From: Alteromonas sp. ASW11-130 | GTDB lineage: Bacteria > Pseudomonadota > Gammaproteobacteria > Enterobacterales > Alteromonadaceae | Assembly (NCBI RefSeq): GCF_026183735.1 | Contig: NZ_JAPFRE010000044.1 | Span: 52,675 to 116,674 of the forward strand | Length of the DNA: 64,000 nt | Direction of reading: 5' to 3' | Shown here: one piece after another, positions 17,144 to 26,227 of the stretch | Position numbering within the stretch: the first letter of the stretch is position 1 | Layout of the letters: every line of letters begins with the position of its first letter | Made by a program: the position numbers and the translations under genes | The notes under the pieces: generated by a model | Databases searched by the model: none | What the model was told of the DNA's origin: nothing | The model's input: the letters and a program-made list of their open reading frames with translations, nothing else

Positions 17144-17563
17144 CTACAAAAACTTGTTAAGTGCTTCCAAACTGTCAGGCCCACCGCTGAGTCGAACACA
17201 CTTGCGTGACTCTTGCTCCCACGGCGCAGCAGAATCAGTGTGGAGGTGGACGGCAACCCGCGATGTAACCAGTTCAGCGAGCAAACCGGCAGGTATCCAG
17301 ACCATGCCGCTACCCCTCAGGCTGTTAGGAACTGGGCTTCCGCATACTGAACAAAAATCGCTTCGGAAACCACTCGGCTTACTGTAGGAACTGATATCAT
17401 TTTCACCCGACACCCAACGAAAATTAGGCTCCTGCACAAAAGTAGCAGCATTAGCGGCAGCTCCTGTGGCTTTGCGACACAGCGAACAGTGACATTGATA
17501 GAGGTTGCGTACTTCCCCATCAATTTCGAATTTCACGCTTCCGCACAGACATTCACCTTGCAT
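17144..17563 (-). CDS. GFA/CENP-V family zinc protein
   Basis: 139 residues. The zinc-ligand cysteines of the glutathione-dependent formaldehyde-activating (GFA) fold are all visible: CLCGS near the start, QCHCSLC about residue 24, and FCSVCGSP about residue 70. Family members are usually annotated as GFA-like, but few have proven activity, so binding of a thiol adduct is an inference. AAAGGGTGAG precedes the ATG. It lies 88 bp upstream of the protease gene in the same direction. Confidence 0.88.
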   Translation of the reverse strand: MQGECLCGSVKFEIDGEVRNLYQCHCSLCRKATGAAANAATFVQEPNFRWVSGENDISSYSKPSGFRSDFCSVCGSPVPNSLRGSGMVWIPAGLLAELVTSRVAVHLHTDSAAPWEQESRKCVRLSGGPDSLEALNKFL

Positions 17564-18770
17564 TGCTCACCCTTTTGCCGCTCAACATCTTAGCATTTAG
17601 TCCTCACAGTAACCCGCATCAACAGCGACTGTTCAGAACCACATTTCTTTTATCAATATGAGTAGCTTACTTCAAATGAGTGGTGATTTACCATTAGAAA
17701 ATCGGTGTGTTACTTAGCAGTTTTGGTAATTACGCATTAAACAGATTTGATGCGTAGTAAAGGGTAACTAGCCCTTTTTTTGAGAAGATTCACAACATAA
17801 TGAGGGTCAAGCACTATTTCTTCCAGATCTAAAAAACGTATCTTATGTGAATAATGCGCTTCATTCTTTATATTCAAAAAACGTCGTCCAAAAAACTTAA
17901 GAGAGCACGAGGTCACCACTATTCTGACTCACTTCGCTGTCGATAGGCATGTCACCTCTTCTGCACAAAACTTTGCAGTGTGCACGCTCGTTTTTATGTA
18001 TAAAACATATTCGAACGAGCGAAGACGTGGCTTGCGGCTACCGTTCGGGCGAGCGCACCTTAGCGCATTTCTACCGCTCGACGTTATGACGAAGCAATGA
18101 ATAACATTAGCCTGATGAATGACAAATACTGACTGGTGATTTCTTTTGTTTTATGGCTGTGGATTGCGAATAGCCGGATGGCTTAAACTGCGGAATAAAA
18201 GATATCGATTTCGCTTTTGAATTTGCTTTCGTATTCCGAGGAAAAGGCGGGGATGGCAGTGTCACTATGTTACCCAACATTCTTCACCCATCAATAAAAT
18301 CTCCATTCGCAAATCAAAAAGGTTCGATATATTCATCAAAATGACCTGATAGAAGGTGGTGGCGAACCTGCCTATTTGCTGGCCCTACAAGAAAATATCT
18401 CAATCTAATTAAGGCGTTTAAATGACTGCACCTATTTCCTTCAACCAGCCCATCTCAGTGCACAGTCGAGAATTGCTCTTTCCCATCTTTATCTGCATTG
18501 GACTGTATTATTCAAAGCATCGAAAAAAGGCCGTCATAACGACATAAAGGGTGACAAAACCTGTGGCCGCACATATCTTCAGACCCCCCTCTTCAACGCA
18601 GTTACTTCTTTCTGGCACTGATATTAGAAGGGTACAACAATTACTTGGGCACTATGATCAGGCCTAGTGGACAATTACTTAGAGGGAAAGAATACCCTAA
18701 CTCCCTTGATTACGTACAATTTGGCCGAATAGCCGTTGTATGTAAACGATGTAATACAAGAAATGTTTTA
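17564..18770. other. 1.2-kb region without a supported gene
   Basis: Only short unrecognised reading frames. It contains palindromic DNA at 17985-18085 and a frame at about 18360-18410 (EGGGEPAYLLALQENIS) that resembles the N-domain of DnaB-type helicases but has an upstream stop. It looks like eroded DNA. Confidence 0.5.
17985..18021. repeat. Perfect 8-bp inverted repeat
   Basis: CGCTCGTT (17985-17992) and AACGAGCG (18014-18021) face each other. A further CGCTCG followed by ACGTTATGA lies at 18075-18088, giving the right arm an attC-like look. Confidence 0.5.
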
Positions 18771-19931
18771 TTAACTATCACAACGTCGTTTAAGCCAATT
18801 ACTCATATAATCGAGTACTTCTATAGAAATCGTTTGTTCAATATCGTTTACTTCAGTTGGCAAGCCTGTTGTGGCCGGCTGGAACATATGATTCAGCCCA
18901 GGAAATACTTTAACAGTCGATACTTTATTTCCGTGCTCTTTTAACACATTTTCTATTCTTTGAATTTCTTCTGGGAAAGGCACATTAACGTCTTTATCGC
19001 CTGTTAAGGCTAAAACGGGGATGGTTAACTTGGATAGGTAAGCACTCGGGGGCGCACCTTTAAAATCTTGAATTAAAGATGGACTGGAGTAGTCGCGGAC
19101 CAGAAATTCTATGTATTCTTCTTGCTCCTTTTGGTTTAGCCCTGCTAATACGGCTAATTTTTCCTTAGAGCTATAAAGCAAATCTCTAACTTTAGATTGT
19201 AAAATGAGAGTATCGTCTATGGTGAAAACATAATCGAATATTTTGCGTAAGGTCTCTGTTTGGGTTTTAATGAACTCGTCCGAAAACCCTTTAATTTCAG
19301 CGATCCTTTTTTCCGAAAGGATAATGTTTTCTGGGTAAGCGAGCCCCGGACCTGCCATCATGATAATCGTGTTCAAGTTATCCTTATTGACCGCCGCCAT
19401 GGGTGCCACTAATCCTCCTTCACTGTGGCCAATCAGTCCAATGCACTGTTTTTTAATTTCGTTTCTGCTTAATAGATAGTTCACTGCGCCATCCGCATCT
19501 TCAATAAAGCTATCCAGGCTAGCCTCGCTGAATTCACCTTTCGACTGGCCGCACCCTCGCTTGTCGTACCGAAGCACTGTTATCCCATTTCTGGTGAGGT
19601 AGTCAGCAATAACCATAAAAAACTTATGTCCGTAAATTACTTGGTCACGGTTCCAGCATCCTGTTCCATGCAGAAGTATTGCCGCGGGGTTGCGTTTATT
19701 GCTCGTTGCAGGCAAGGTCAAGGTGCCTGCGATCATAATGTTGGGATCAGCGCTTTTAAATTGAACGGATTCCTCACTATAAGGAAAAGGTTTTACGGGA
19801 GTTTGAGGTCGATTTGATTGTTCAGAGGTGCTAGCAAACGCCATCAGCGTAAAAACACTTGTTATTACGACGACAACGATAGGAACCGGGCACTTGTTTC
19901 CTCTTAAAAACCTTGTCAGCATTATATTCAT
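18771..19931 (-). CDS. Exported alpha/beta hydrolase of the serine aminopeptidase (S33)/dienelactone type
   Basis: 386 residues. The N-terminal hydrophobic stretch (about 14-34, PIVVVVITSVFTLMAFAS) is a signal peptide or anchor. The hydrolase fold shows the oxyanion HGTGCWNRD, the nucleophile GHSEGG, an aspartate in LTGDKDVNVPF and a histidine in GLNHMFQP, with a helical cap of about 110 residues between. The family includes esterases and acylaminoacyl-peptide hydrolases. It faces the same way as the amidohydrolase upstream, 129 bp away. The start could also be the ATG three codons in. Confidence 0.87.
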   Translation of the reverse strand: MNIMLTRFLRGNKCPVPIVVVVITSVFTLMAFASTSEQSNRPQTPVKPFPYSEESVQFKSADPNIMIAGTLTLPATSNKRNPAAILLHGTGCWNRDQVIYGHKFFMVIADYLTRNGITVLRYDKRGCGQSKGEFSEASLDSFIEDADGAVNYLLSRNEIKKQCIGLIGHSEGGLVAPMAAVNKDNLNTIIMMAGPGLAYPENIILSEKRIAEIKGFSDEFIKTQTETLRKIFDYVFTIDDTLILQSKVRDLLYSSKEKLAVLAGLNQKEQEEYIEFLVRDYSSPSLIQDFKGAPPSAYLSKLTIPVLALTGDKDVNVPFPEEIQRIENVLKEHGNKVSTVKVFPGLNHMFQPATTGLPTEVNDIEQTISIEVLDYMSNWLKRRCDS

Positions 19932-20060
19932 AATTGCGCTTTGTGTGGATAGCTCGGCAATGTCCCATTAAAACCGTTATTACTTCCGAATAGAAAAATG
20001 AGCACAGTGCTTTCTTTCCTCTTTTTAAAGTAGTTTTAACACTTAACCTGACGCTACCTA

Positions 20061-21518
20061 CTACTTTTCCTTTGCCTTGTTGTTATCAATGGAATTCTCA
20101 ACATAATGCTCGATTTGCATAAGCAACTGCTCACGCGCTGCCTTATCGTAGACCTTTCCTCGAACTATTACCGTGTGAATTTTTCGCGTATTACCTATCT
20201 CCTTAACAGGGTTCGATTCTAGCAATACAATGTCTGCAAATTTTCCTGCCTCGATGCTCCCCATGACATTCTCTTGCTCTAAATATTGTACCGGATAGAT
20301 TGTCGCTGCTCTTAGCGCATCCAGATCGGATACCCCTGCCCTTACCAGCAACTCTAGCTCTTGATGTAATGCGCTGCCAGGAAAAATTCCCCAATAGGAA
20401 CTGTCGGTACCTGCCAAAATTTTAATGCCCTGTTGATACATTTGTTTCACCACTTGAAACTTCAAGTGATTCCACCCTGGGATGTCACCTTGGGTTTTCC
20501 CGCCGAACTGTTTCCGCTCCCAGCGTTCAAGCTGTTGCCAAAATTTTCGTTCTTGAGCAGAAACGTAGTTTATACGGCTGTCACTCTGCCACTTCCTATT
20601 AAAAAGTATGGATAAGGTCGGAACTTGCCACGTGTGGTTCTGCTTTAACGTATCGATCAGACGTGAGCATTTTTGTGAATCAAATGTCGCTATATACTGG
20701 CCCACAATGCTCGTATAGTCCGAATCTTGCTCGCCTGTAGCGGTTTCCAGGGCTCGGCGAAGCCGATCTTCTTCGCTAGAGCACTCTTCTATAACTCCGG
20801 ATAGATGCTCCATACTTTTCATTTTAAGTCTCGATGCCTCTGAGGCTTTCACTGAAAATGGTACATGCCCTGTTACCGGAAGGTTGGAACGATTAGCTTC
20901 CTCCATCAGTGCATAGAATGCGTTTTTTTCTACTTCATCGTAAAGTTTAATGCTGTGGACACCTCGATGAATTAGCTCTTCAACGAGATTAGTGCTTGGC
21001 TTTGACTGTTGGACCAGCTTTGTTACATCGTCAATATCATGAATGATATCGCTGGAGGCGATAATATACGGTCCTACCAGCTTATTATTGTGAATATCTG
21101 CCACCCATTGTTTCACAGTATGATGTGAATAATCGCCGTAGCCATTACACTCAAAGCAGTCGCCTTTCATATCTCGAACGCCAGTCACTCCATAAACTAT
21201 GTAGAGGGGAAGCATTGAGTTTCGGGCTATGTCGTCATGTGAAAGGTGAACATGCATATCCCACAGGCCTGGAATTGCATAGAGACCGGTTCCATCAATC
21301 GCACGTTGTGAACCCTTTAATGGGGTACTACTCGTCGGCGTTATCCCTATAATTTTTTCGTCCTGGATAGCAATCGTTTGATGCTCTACTACTTGTCCCT
21401 GGACAACATCTACAATATTGGTGTTACTAATATACAAGTCTGCTGCGCCAGAAATTGATGAGTTTATTAAGCATAGTATGGCTATGAATAATTGAACCTC
21501 CGAACACTTTATTTTCAT
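20061..21518 (-). CDS. Exported amidohydrolase (imidazolonepropionase/prolidase-like)
   Basis: About 485 residues from the ATG at 21518, which opens a signal peptide (VQLFIAILCLINSSISGAA); the frame extends to 21536. The metal-binding set of the amidohydrolase superfamily is present: DMHVH, a lysine in SIKLYDE that is carboxylated in related enzymes, TGHVP, SMEHLSG and AGTDSS. The subgroup commonly hydrolyses dipeptides, cyclic imides or lactone-like bonds. The substrate is unknown. A second, distant member lies at 24126 on the other strand. Confidence 0.87.
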   Translation of the reverse strand: MKIKCSEVQLFIAILCLINSSISGAADLYISNTNIVDVVQGQVVEHQTIAIQDEKIIGITPTSSTPLKGSQRAIDGTGLYAIPGLWDMHVHLSHDDIARNSMLPLYIVYGVTGVRDMKGDCFECNGYGDYSHHTVKQWVADIHNNKLVGPYIIASSDIIHDIDDVTKLVQQSKPSTNLVEELIHRGVHSIKLYDEVEKNAFYALMEEANRSNLPVTGHVPFSVKASEASRLKMKSMEHLSGVIEECSSEEDRLRRALETATGEQDSDYTSIVGQYIATFDSQKCSRLIDTLKQNHTWQVPTLSILFNRKWQSDSRINYVSAQERKFWQQLERWERKQFGGKTQGDIPGWNHLKFQVVKQMYQQGIKILAGTDSSYWGIFPGSALHQELELLVRAGVSDLDALRAATIYPVQYLEQENVMGSIEAGKFADIVLLESNPVKEIGNTRKIHTVIVRGKVYDKAAREQLLMQIEHYVENSIDNNKAKEK

Positions 21519-21536
21519 GTGATGAGTCGCTGACAA

Positions 21537-22018
21537 GCTTTATTCCTACATCAAATTGTAGCTCTCTTTGTACAGAACACAGCGCGAGAGAAGCAAAAAT
21601 CAACCAAAACATATACTTTTAATTCATTAGCTGGTTTTTCAAAAATATGCCGAAGGGTTGCTAGCAACTAATCTTCACAGCCTATCTAGCAAAGTCGGGG
21701 CGTACATTATGGTCTCTATTGTGATTGTCTGATTTGTTTTTTCTCAATTCTTTCTTGGTGAGAGGTGCAAGCGGATTTCGCGAGCAAGAAGTTAACTCGT
21801 GTTTCAGAAAGTACTGTTGGTGACACGGTTATCTTTTTTCCCTCAAACTGTTTAGAAGGTTTCGGGCTTCTTCGCAATAACAAGAGCCCCTATTGAGTTC
21901 AGTAGTAGTTGAGCAAATCTGCCATCACCAGGTTCTGTAACTAACACAACACGAAACATAGAAAAATAAACGTTTTTAGCCTCTACTGTTGTAATCATGT
22001 ACCTGGCTTAGGGCTGCG
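21537..22018. other. Gene-free spacer before the nth remnant
   Basis: No supported gene. The earliest part of the nth remnant may reach into about 21980-22018, where a weak TVVI-like match to the Nth helix after K120 is visible, interrupted by a stop. Confidence 0.4.
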
Positions 22019-22242
22019 GTAGTCCTACATATTCACCGTGTATTAAACAAAGCAAGGCTTACGCTAGGCAAAATTGTCGAGAACATCAAGCTGCAATTAT
22101 GCAAAGTCGCCTTACACGCGTTCAAATTCGACGTTTCATCTGGGTTATTCTTCACGGTTACTATACCCATATTACCTGCAAAGCCCGTTAAAATTCCTAT
22201 ATTACTGAAGAGTTGTTTGACTATAAAGATGAAACAAACTAG
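22019..22242 (+). pseudogene. Decayed nth 3' remnant
   Basis: Translated on the plus strand, this stretch aligns without gaps to Nth from about V137 to the stop codon, apart from one frameshift. VVLHIHRVLN matches VDTHIFRVSN, LCKVALHAFKFDV matches LLKVVPAEFKVDV, then after a one-base deletion near 22140 WVILHGYYT matches WLILHGRYT. The last 29 codons end at the same place as nth with a TAG at 22240. All four cluster cysteines are lost, one to an in-frame stop at 22189. It is clearly non-functional and much more diverged than the fragment at 13006. Confidence 0.8.
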
Positions 22243-22283
22243 TCACAGCTCTCATTAATTTGGCTATTACCGATACCTATTCT

Positions 22284-23333
22284 TCATACCGAAGATTGCA
22301 CTGTTATTCCTGGTCTGTCGTTTGATTTTGCTTCGGCGAAACGTCGAATAAAATTAGCCATTGGCCTTTCAAACATGCGATAAGAAACGAAAGCTGCGGC
22401 TATACTCAGCGTGAGCGATAGAAACAGTTTTAGCTCAATGGATATATTTTGCTCATTGACTAACGAGATTATTGGCATGTGAAGCAAGTATAAGGAGTAA
22501 GAGATTTTTCCTATAAAGTCTCCAAATTTGTTCGCTAACAATAAATTGTTGTCCGGAACTAAAAAGACAATACAAAAGAATACAGTACTCATTACCAGCA
22601 ATACTTCGTAACTGAGCCACATTTTTTGCTTATCTGCTGTGCTTATTGGAGTGAACTCGGGATACATAAGCGGTATTAATAATAACGCAAATACGAACCA
22701 ATGTTTTTGTAGGTAGTGGGGAACATTAAACGCTTTATAATGCATACCAAATAGAACGCCTACAAAAAAGAAAGGGAGCGACCTTAACACATTAAAAACA
22801 TTGTATGGAACGCCATTTATTTCACCGTATATTCGTGGAAAATTGGCAAAAAACAGAAATAGCATCACCGCGACGATTGTCAGATAAATATAACCAGCTC
22901 TATACTTTGCAAATGACCATAAAACAATAAAAAGAAAATAAAACTGTATTTCAGGGGGGATAGTCCAGAGCACACTCTCACCATAAAGGAAAAGAAGGTG
23001 ACCGAGTAATACATTAAAGTCGGGTATGTTATACAGCTGCTCGCTACCATATTGAGACAAAAAATATGAGCTAAGTACAACGATGAAATACAGCGGCAGT
23101 ACCCTTGCTCCTCTCGCTAAAAAATAGCGTTTTACGTTCTCCCGACTAAAGTCTCTATCCATATATAGATAGGACATCAAAAAGCCACTTAATAAGAAAA
23201 ACAGCATTACACCATATGCGCCCGATCCACCACCCAAACTACCACCCAGCCAATTAGTGATATCGCTAAAGTGGGTAAAGAAAACGATCAGCGCTGCTAA
23301 TCCACGGAGGGTGTTTAACTTCCTTATTTCCAT
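22284..23333 (-). CDS. Membrane acyltransferase, family 3 (OafA/YrhL type)
   Basis: About 349 residues and about ten membrane helices. Near the start come RKLNTLRGLAALIVFFTHFSD, where the FFTHF histidine is the presumed catalytic residue of acyltransferase-3 proteins, and a later FLSGFLMSYLY. The family O-acylates lipopolysaccharide, exopolysaccharide or other glycans from the inner membrane. I use the ATG at 23333, preceded by GGAAATATT, rather than the ATG at 23354. It has no sugar-related neighbours, so the target glycan is unknown. Confidence 0.9.
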   Translation of the reverse strand: MEIRKLNTLRGLAALIVFFTHFSDITNWLGGSLGGGSGAYGVMLFFLLSGFLMSYLYMDRDFSRENVKRYFLARGARVLPLYFIVVLSSYFLSQYGSEQLYNIPDFNVLLGHLLFLYGESVLWTIPPEIQFYFLFIVLWSFAKYRAGYIYLTIVAVMLFLFFANFPRIYGEINGVPYNVFNVLRSLPFFFVGVLFGMHYKAFNVPHYLQKHWFVFALLLIPLMYPEFTPISTADKQKMWLSYEVLLVMSTVFFCIVFLVPDNNLLLANKFGDFIGKISYSLYLLHMPIISLVNEQNISIELKLFLSLTLSIAAAFVSYRMFERPMANFIRRFAEAKSNDRPGITVQSSV

Positions 23334-23354
23334 AATATTTCCATTGTTGTGCAA

Positions 23355-24125
23355 AGTATGAAGTTTACAATTGCGCGATGGTATCTAGAAGATCGCAAAA
23401 GAATCCCTAAGCCCTATAAGTAGTGGGAAAAGGTAATACCAATGATGAATAGCCTATTCCACCTAGCCTCTCGCTTGTAGGTAATTGAAATAACGTTTCA
23501 CCCGATACTACATCAATAACCATTACTTTATCTTTACCGCTAATGGGCAAAAATCAGGTGCGACCATTTGGATGAAAAAACACACCTCTAGGTCCTATTC
23601 CCCTGCTCAACTCTATTTGACGCTATCTATTTTTATTTTTCACATCAGGCGGATCGAGTGTATTATTCTTATCTTCAAAAATCACAGCAAATGCCTCATC
23701 GCAGGTAAGTAGCATCCTATAAGAAAAAATAAAACCTTTCCATTGCTTAATTATCCCAGCACTAGTTAGATTAAACACCCTAGTTAACCCGTCCTCGTAG
23801 CTTCCTACTCACAGTTCTGTTCAGTCATTGTTTACAGTAATCGTCTCAGGTATCTTCGGCGTGGCGATTTTTGCAGGTAGGGGAAAGGACTGGTAGGCCC
23901 GACGAAACTGAACTTCCGACCTTTCTGAATTGCCCCCAAGTATTAGTTTTTAGTATTAAATGTTTCGGCGGTGGAGGTAATGCTGAACGCTACAAAGCAA
24001 CAATTTTAACTCGACTATGCGGGCTTTACTTACAAAATTATTTATTCATATAATGCAGATTGATTACATGGAAGGATGGTTGACACGGTTAACCACAAAG
24101 GGAGGGCGTTAGTTACGCCAACTGT
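23355..24125. other. 770-bp region with propeller pseudogene
   Basis: No intact gene. The minus strand of 23407-23815 carries a decayed propeller gene (separate entry). The remainder is the upstream region of the plus-strand amidohydrolase. Confidence 0.5.
23407..23815 (-). pseudogene. Decayed WD40/YVTN beta-propeller gene
   Basis: One minus-strand frame reads YEDGLTRVFNLTSAG...FAVIFEDKNNTLD, a stop, then RGVFFHPNGRT, a second stop (TGA), FLPISGKDKVMVIDVVSGETLF, ending at 23407. The units FHPNGRT-F and VMVIDVVSGE are typical of YVTN/WD40 propeller blades. Two in-frame stops and no start mean it is a relic. It lies immediately upstream of the acyltransferase in the same direction. Confidence 0.6.
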
Positions 24126-25427
24126 ATGAATAAAAAACGTTTTATGCTGACAGCCTTTGTCATCTTATTAAGTCTTATTGTAGTTATATCTGGCTTGGGC
24201 TTTTATTATCTCCAATCCAATCTATACGTTCCGAAGTCAACCAGCGAAATTTTAACTATCAAGGGAGGACACTTCTTCGATGGTACGGATAAACCGCAAA
24301 AAAATGAATTAATAGTAATTCGTGATGCAAGAATTCAATGTATTGGAAGTCACTGTGAGGTTCCCCAAAACTCACTATTAATCGATGCCACTGGCAAGGC
24401 CATACTTCCCGGGCTGATCGATTTGCATATACATTTTTCAGCTCCTTCTTATGAAAGTGCTGATTATAGCTTCCCTAGAATGTTATTAGATCATATGAAA
24501 AACAGACCTGAAGTAAGGCAAAACTTTCATCGATTTGGTATCACTTCTGCTCGCTCAGTGGGCGACCCAACAAATGAATCTATCGCGCTACGAGATAAGT
24601 TGGAAAATAGTGAGCTGGACGGCCCAAGATTATTTACCGCGGGCCCCGTGTTTACAGCACCTGGCGGTCATCCGGCAGGAACCATATTTAAAGGAAATAC
24701 ATGGCTTATCGAGAACGGAAGTATACAAGTGGACGACCCTGCTGTTGCTCGTGAAGCCGTTATTTCCCTTGTTAGACAAAAGATAGACGGTGTTAAAATT
24801 GTCTACGACAATGGTTCTAAGAAAAACCCAATCCCGCGATTAAAATATGATGTTATGGAGGCGATAGCGAATGAAGCGCATAAGCATGGCTTGTGGGTAG
24901 CTGTCCATACCGGCTCAGTTAACGAAGTGAGAGATGCAGTAAGAGCTGGAGCGAATACAATTGAGCATGGCGTTAAAGGCGATCAGCATCTGGACGACGA
25001 TACGCTAACAATGATGTTGAAATACGGGGTTACATATGTGCCAACTTTGCGTATTGCGCGAGTCCACTATGGCAGATTAGATTCACCTCAAATGAAAATG
25101 CATATGCTAAATACAAAGCTCGTGAGTGATTTTGGGATACCCGTTGCAGCAGGCTCTGATACGCAGGGGAATGACCTGAAATTTGGAAAATCACTTCATG
25201 AAGAGATGGAACTTCTTGTTCTTTCCGGGCTTTCCCCTACAAATGCATTGAACGCGGCAACGAGCTTTCCATCTAAGGCTTTAGGGAAGCGTGCAGAATT
25301 AGGAGGGATAAAGGAAGGGTATTTGAGTGACTTAGTCATTACGGAAGGGAAACCGTGGGAAAGTATAAATGATATTAAGCGTATCGTTTATGTAATTCAA
25401 AATGGTCGCATCGTTTTTGATGGGTGA
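24126..25427 (+). CDS. Membrane-anchored amidohydrolase
   Basis: 433 residues. An N-terminal helix (about 6-29) works as anchor or signal. The catalytic domain has the metal set of imidazolonepropionase-like amidohydrolases: DLHIH, lysine in GVKIVYDN, VAVHTGS, TIEHGV and AGSDTQ, and ends with the usual small beta-sandwich (SDLVITEGKP). It is probably periplasmic. It shares the fold and motif order of the enzyme at 20061-21518 but is not close to it. The substrate is unknown. The downstream lipoprotein gene starts about 140 bp later. Confidence 0.87.
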   Translation: MNKKRFMLTAFVILLSLIVVISGLGFYYLQSNLYVPKSTSEILTIKGGHFFDGTDKPQKNELIVIRDARIQCIGSHCEVPQNSLLIDATGKAILPGLIDLHIHFSAPSYESADYSFPRMLLDHMKNRPEVRQNFHRFGITSARSVGDPTNESIALRDKLENSELDGPRLFTAGPVFTAPGGHPAGTIFKGNTWLIENGSIQVDDPAVAREAVISLVRQKIDGVKIVYDNGSKKNPIPRLKYDVMEAIANEAHKHGLWVAVHTGSVNEVRDAVRAGANTIEHGVKGDQHLDDDTLTMMLKYGVTYVPTLRIARVHYGRLDSPQMKMHMLNTKLVSDFGIPVAAGSDTQGNDLKFGKSLHEEMELLVLSGLSPTNALNAATSFPSKALGKRAELGGIKEGYLSDLVITEGKPWESINDIKRIVYVIQNGRIVFDG

Positions 25428-25564
25428 AAACATAGATAATTATCTACGTAAATCGCCCGATAAAAGCCATGCTCTCCTCTTCGGATTGCGAATAACAAAG
25501 CCAATAAATCGATCCGAACCATGGGCTTTTCCCGTTAAAAATATAATTGGTAAAATTATTGGAT

Positions 25565-26152
25565 ATGTCTATGCGCTTACTTAAGTCTCTATTGCCTATC
25601 ATCCGCTTGTTTGTAGCTACTGTGGTGGTAGGTGGACTTACTTTTGGATGTGCATCAAATACACCACACATTAACATGCAGGAAGAGCACGACTTCACTA
25701 CTATTAATACCTATTACATACAGCCCCCGCTCAATTCCAGCAACGCCACTATTGAACGTCATGTGAGCTCCACAATTGACACTATTCTCAGAAGTAAAGG
25801 ATTAGCCGCTGCTAATCAAGAGGAGGCCGATATAATAGTTGGCTTTTTTCCTACCTCCGCCACCAAGGAGAATGACCAGTCAATAAGCTTTGGGTTAGGT
25901 ACGGGTGTCTTTGGTCGTTCGAGTGCTATATCACTCGGAAGCGTTTTCAGCGTTCCTGTAGGAGAACAAGTGTCGCTTTATCAAAATCTTCAGATTGATA
26001 TAGCGCAAGATGGCACCTATATTTACAGTGCGGCGGGAAATGCAGAACTAGAGTACAAAGACAGTGTCAGTATTCAAAATAAACTGACAAACCTTGTTCA
26101 TGAACTGTTGGAAGCTTATCCTGCAAAAAGCGAGGACGCTATGGAACCATAG
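25565..26152 (+). CDS. DUF4136-like outer-membrane lipoprotein
   Basis: About 195 residues from ATG 25565; a TTG at 25547 is also possible. A hydrophobic leader ends in the lipobox LTFGC, so the mature N-terminus is a lipidated cysteine. The body (DFTTINTYYIQPP..., DTILRSKGLAAANQEEADIIVGFF) has the look of DUF4136 proteins, a small beta/alpha domain of unknown role. The +2 residue is Ala, which suggests sorting to the outer membrane. The ribosome binding site is weak. Confidence 0.75.
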   Translation: MSMRLLKSLLPIIRLFVATVVVGGLTFGCASNTPHINMQEEHDFTTINTYYIQPPLNSSNATIERHVSSTIDTILRSKGLAAANQEEADIIVGFFPTSATKENDQSISFGLGTGVFGRSSAISLGSVFSVPVGEQVSLYQNLQIDIAQDGTYIYSAAGNAELEYKDSVSIQNKLTNLVHELLEAYPAKSEDAMEP

Positions 26153-26227
26153 TAAGTAAATGGGGTTGTAAATCGCATTTTAATCCCCACCGAATCTTCC
26201 TGCAGCAAATTTGAAAAAGGCTTACTT

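Noticed and set aside
17056-17256. N-terminal extension of the trypsin-like protease
   Set aside because: It overlaps the GFA gene and would bury the signal peptide that begins at the ATG at 17055.
17737-17919. Minus-strand 60-residue reading frame
   Set aside because: No family, no ribosome binding site; probably chance.
18280-18410. DnaB-helicase-like fragment (EGGGEPAYLLALQENIS)
   Set aside because: Only about 20 residues look similar, a stop lies inside and no other part of the domain was found; not enough to call.
18645-18944. Plus-strand 99-residue reading frame
   Set aside because: It overlaps the 3' end of the well-supported minus-strand hydrolase and resembles nothing known.
21866-21976. 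Short minus-strand frame MFRVVLVTEPGDGRF...
   Set aside because: 35 codons without a ribosome binding site or known relatives; not enough to call a gene.
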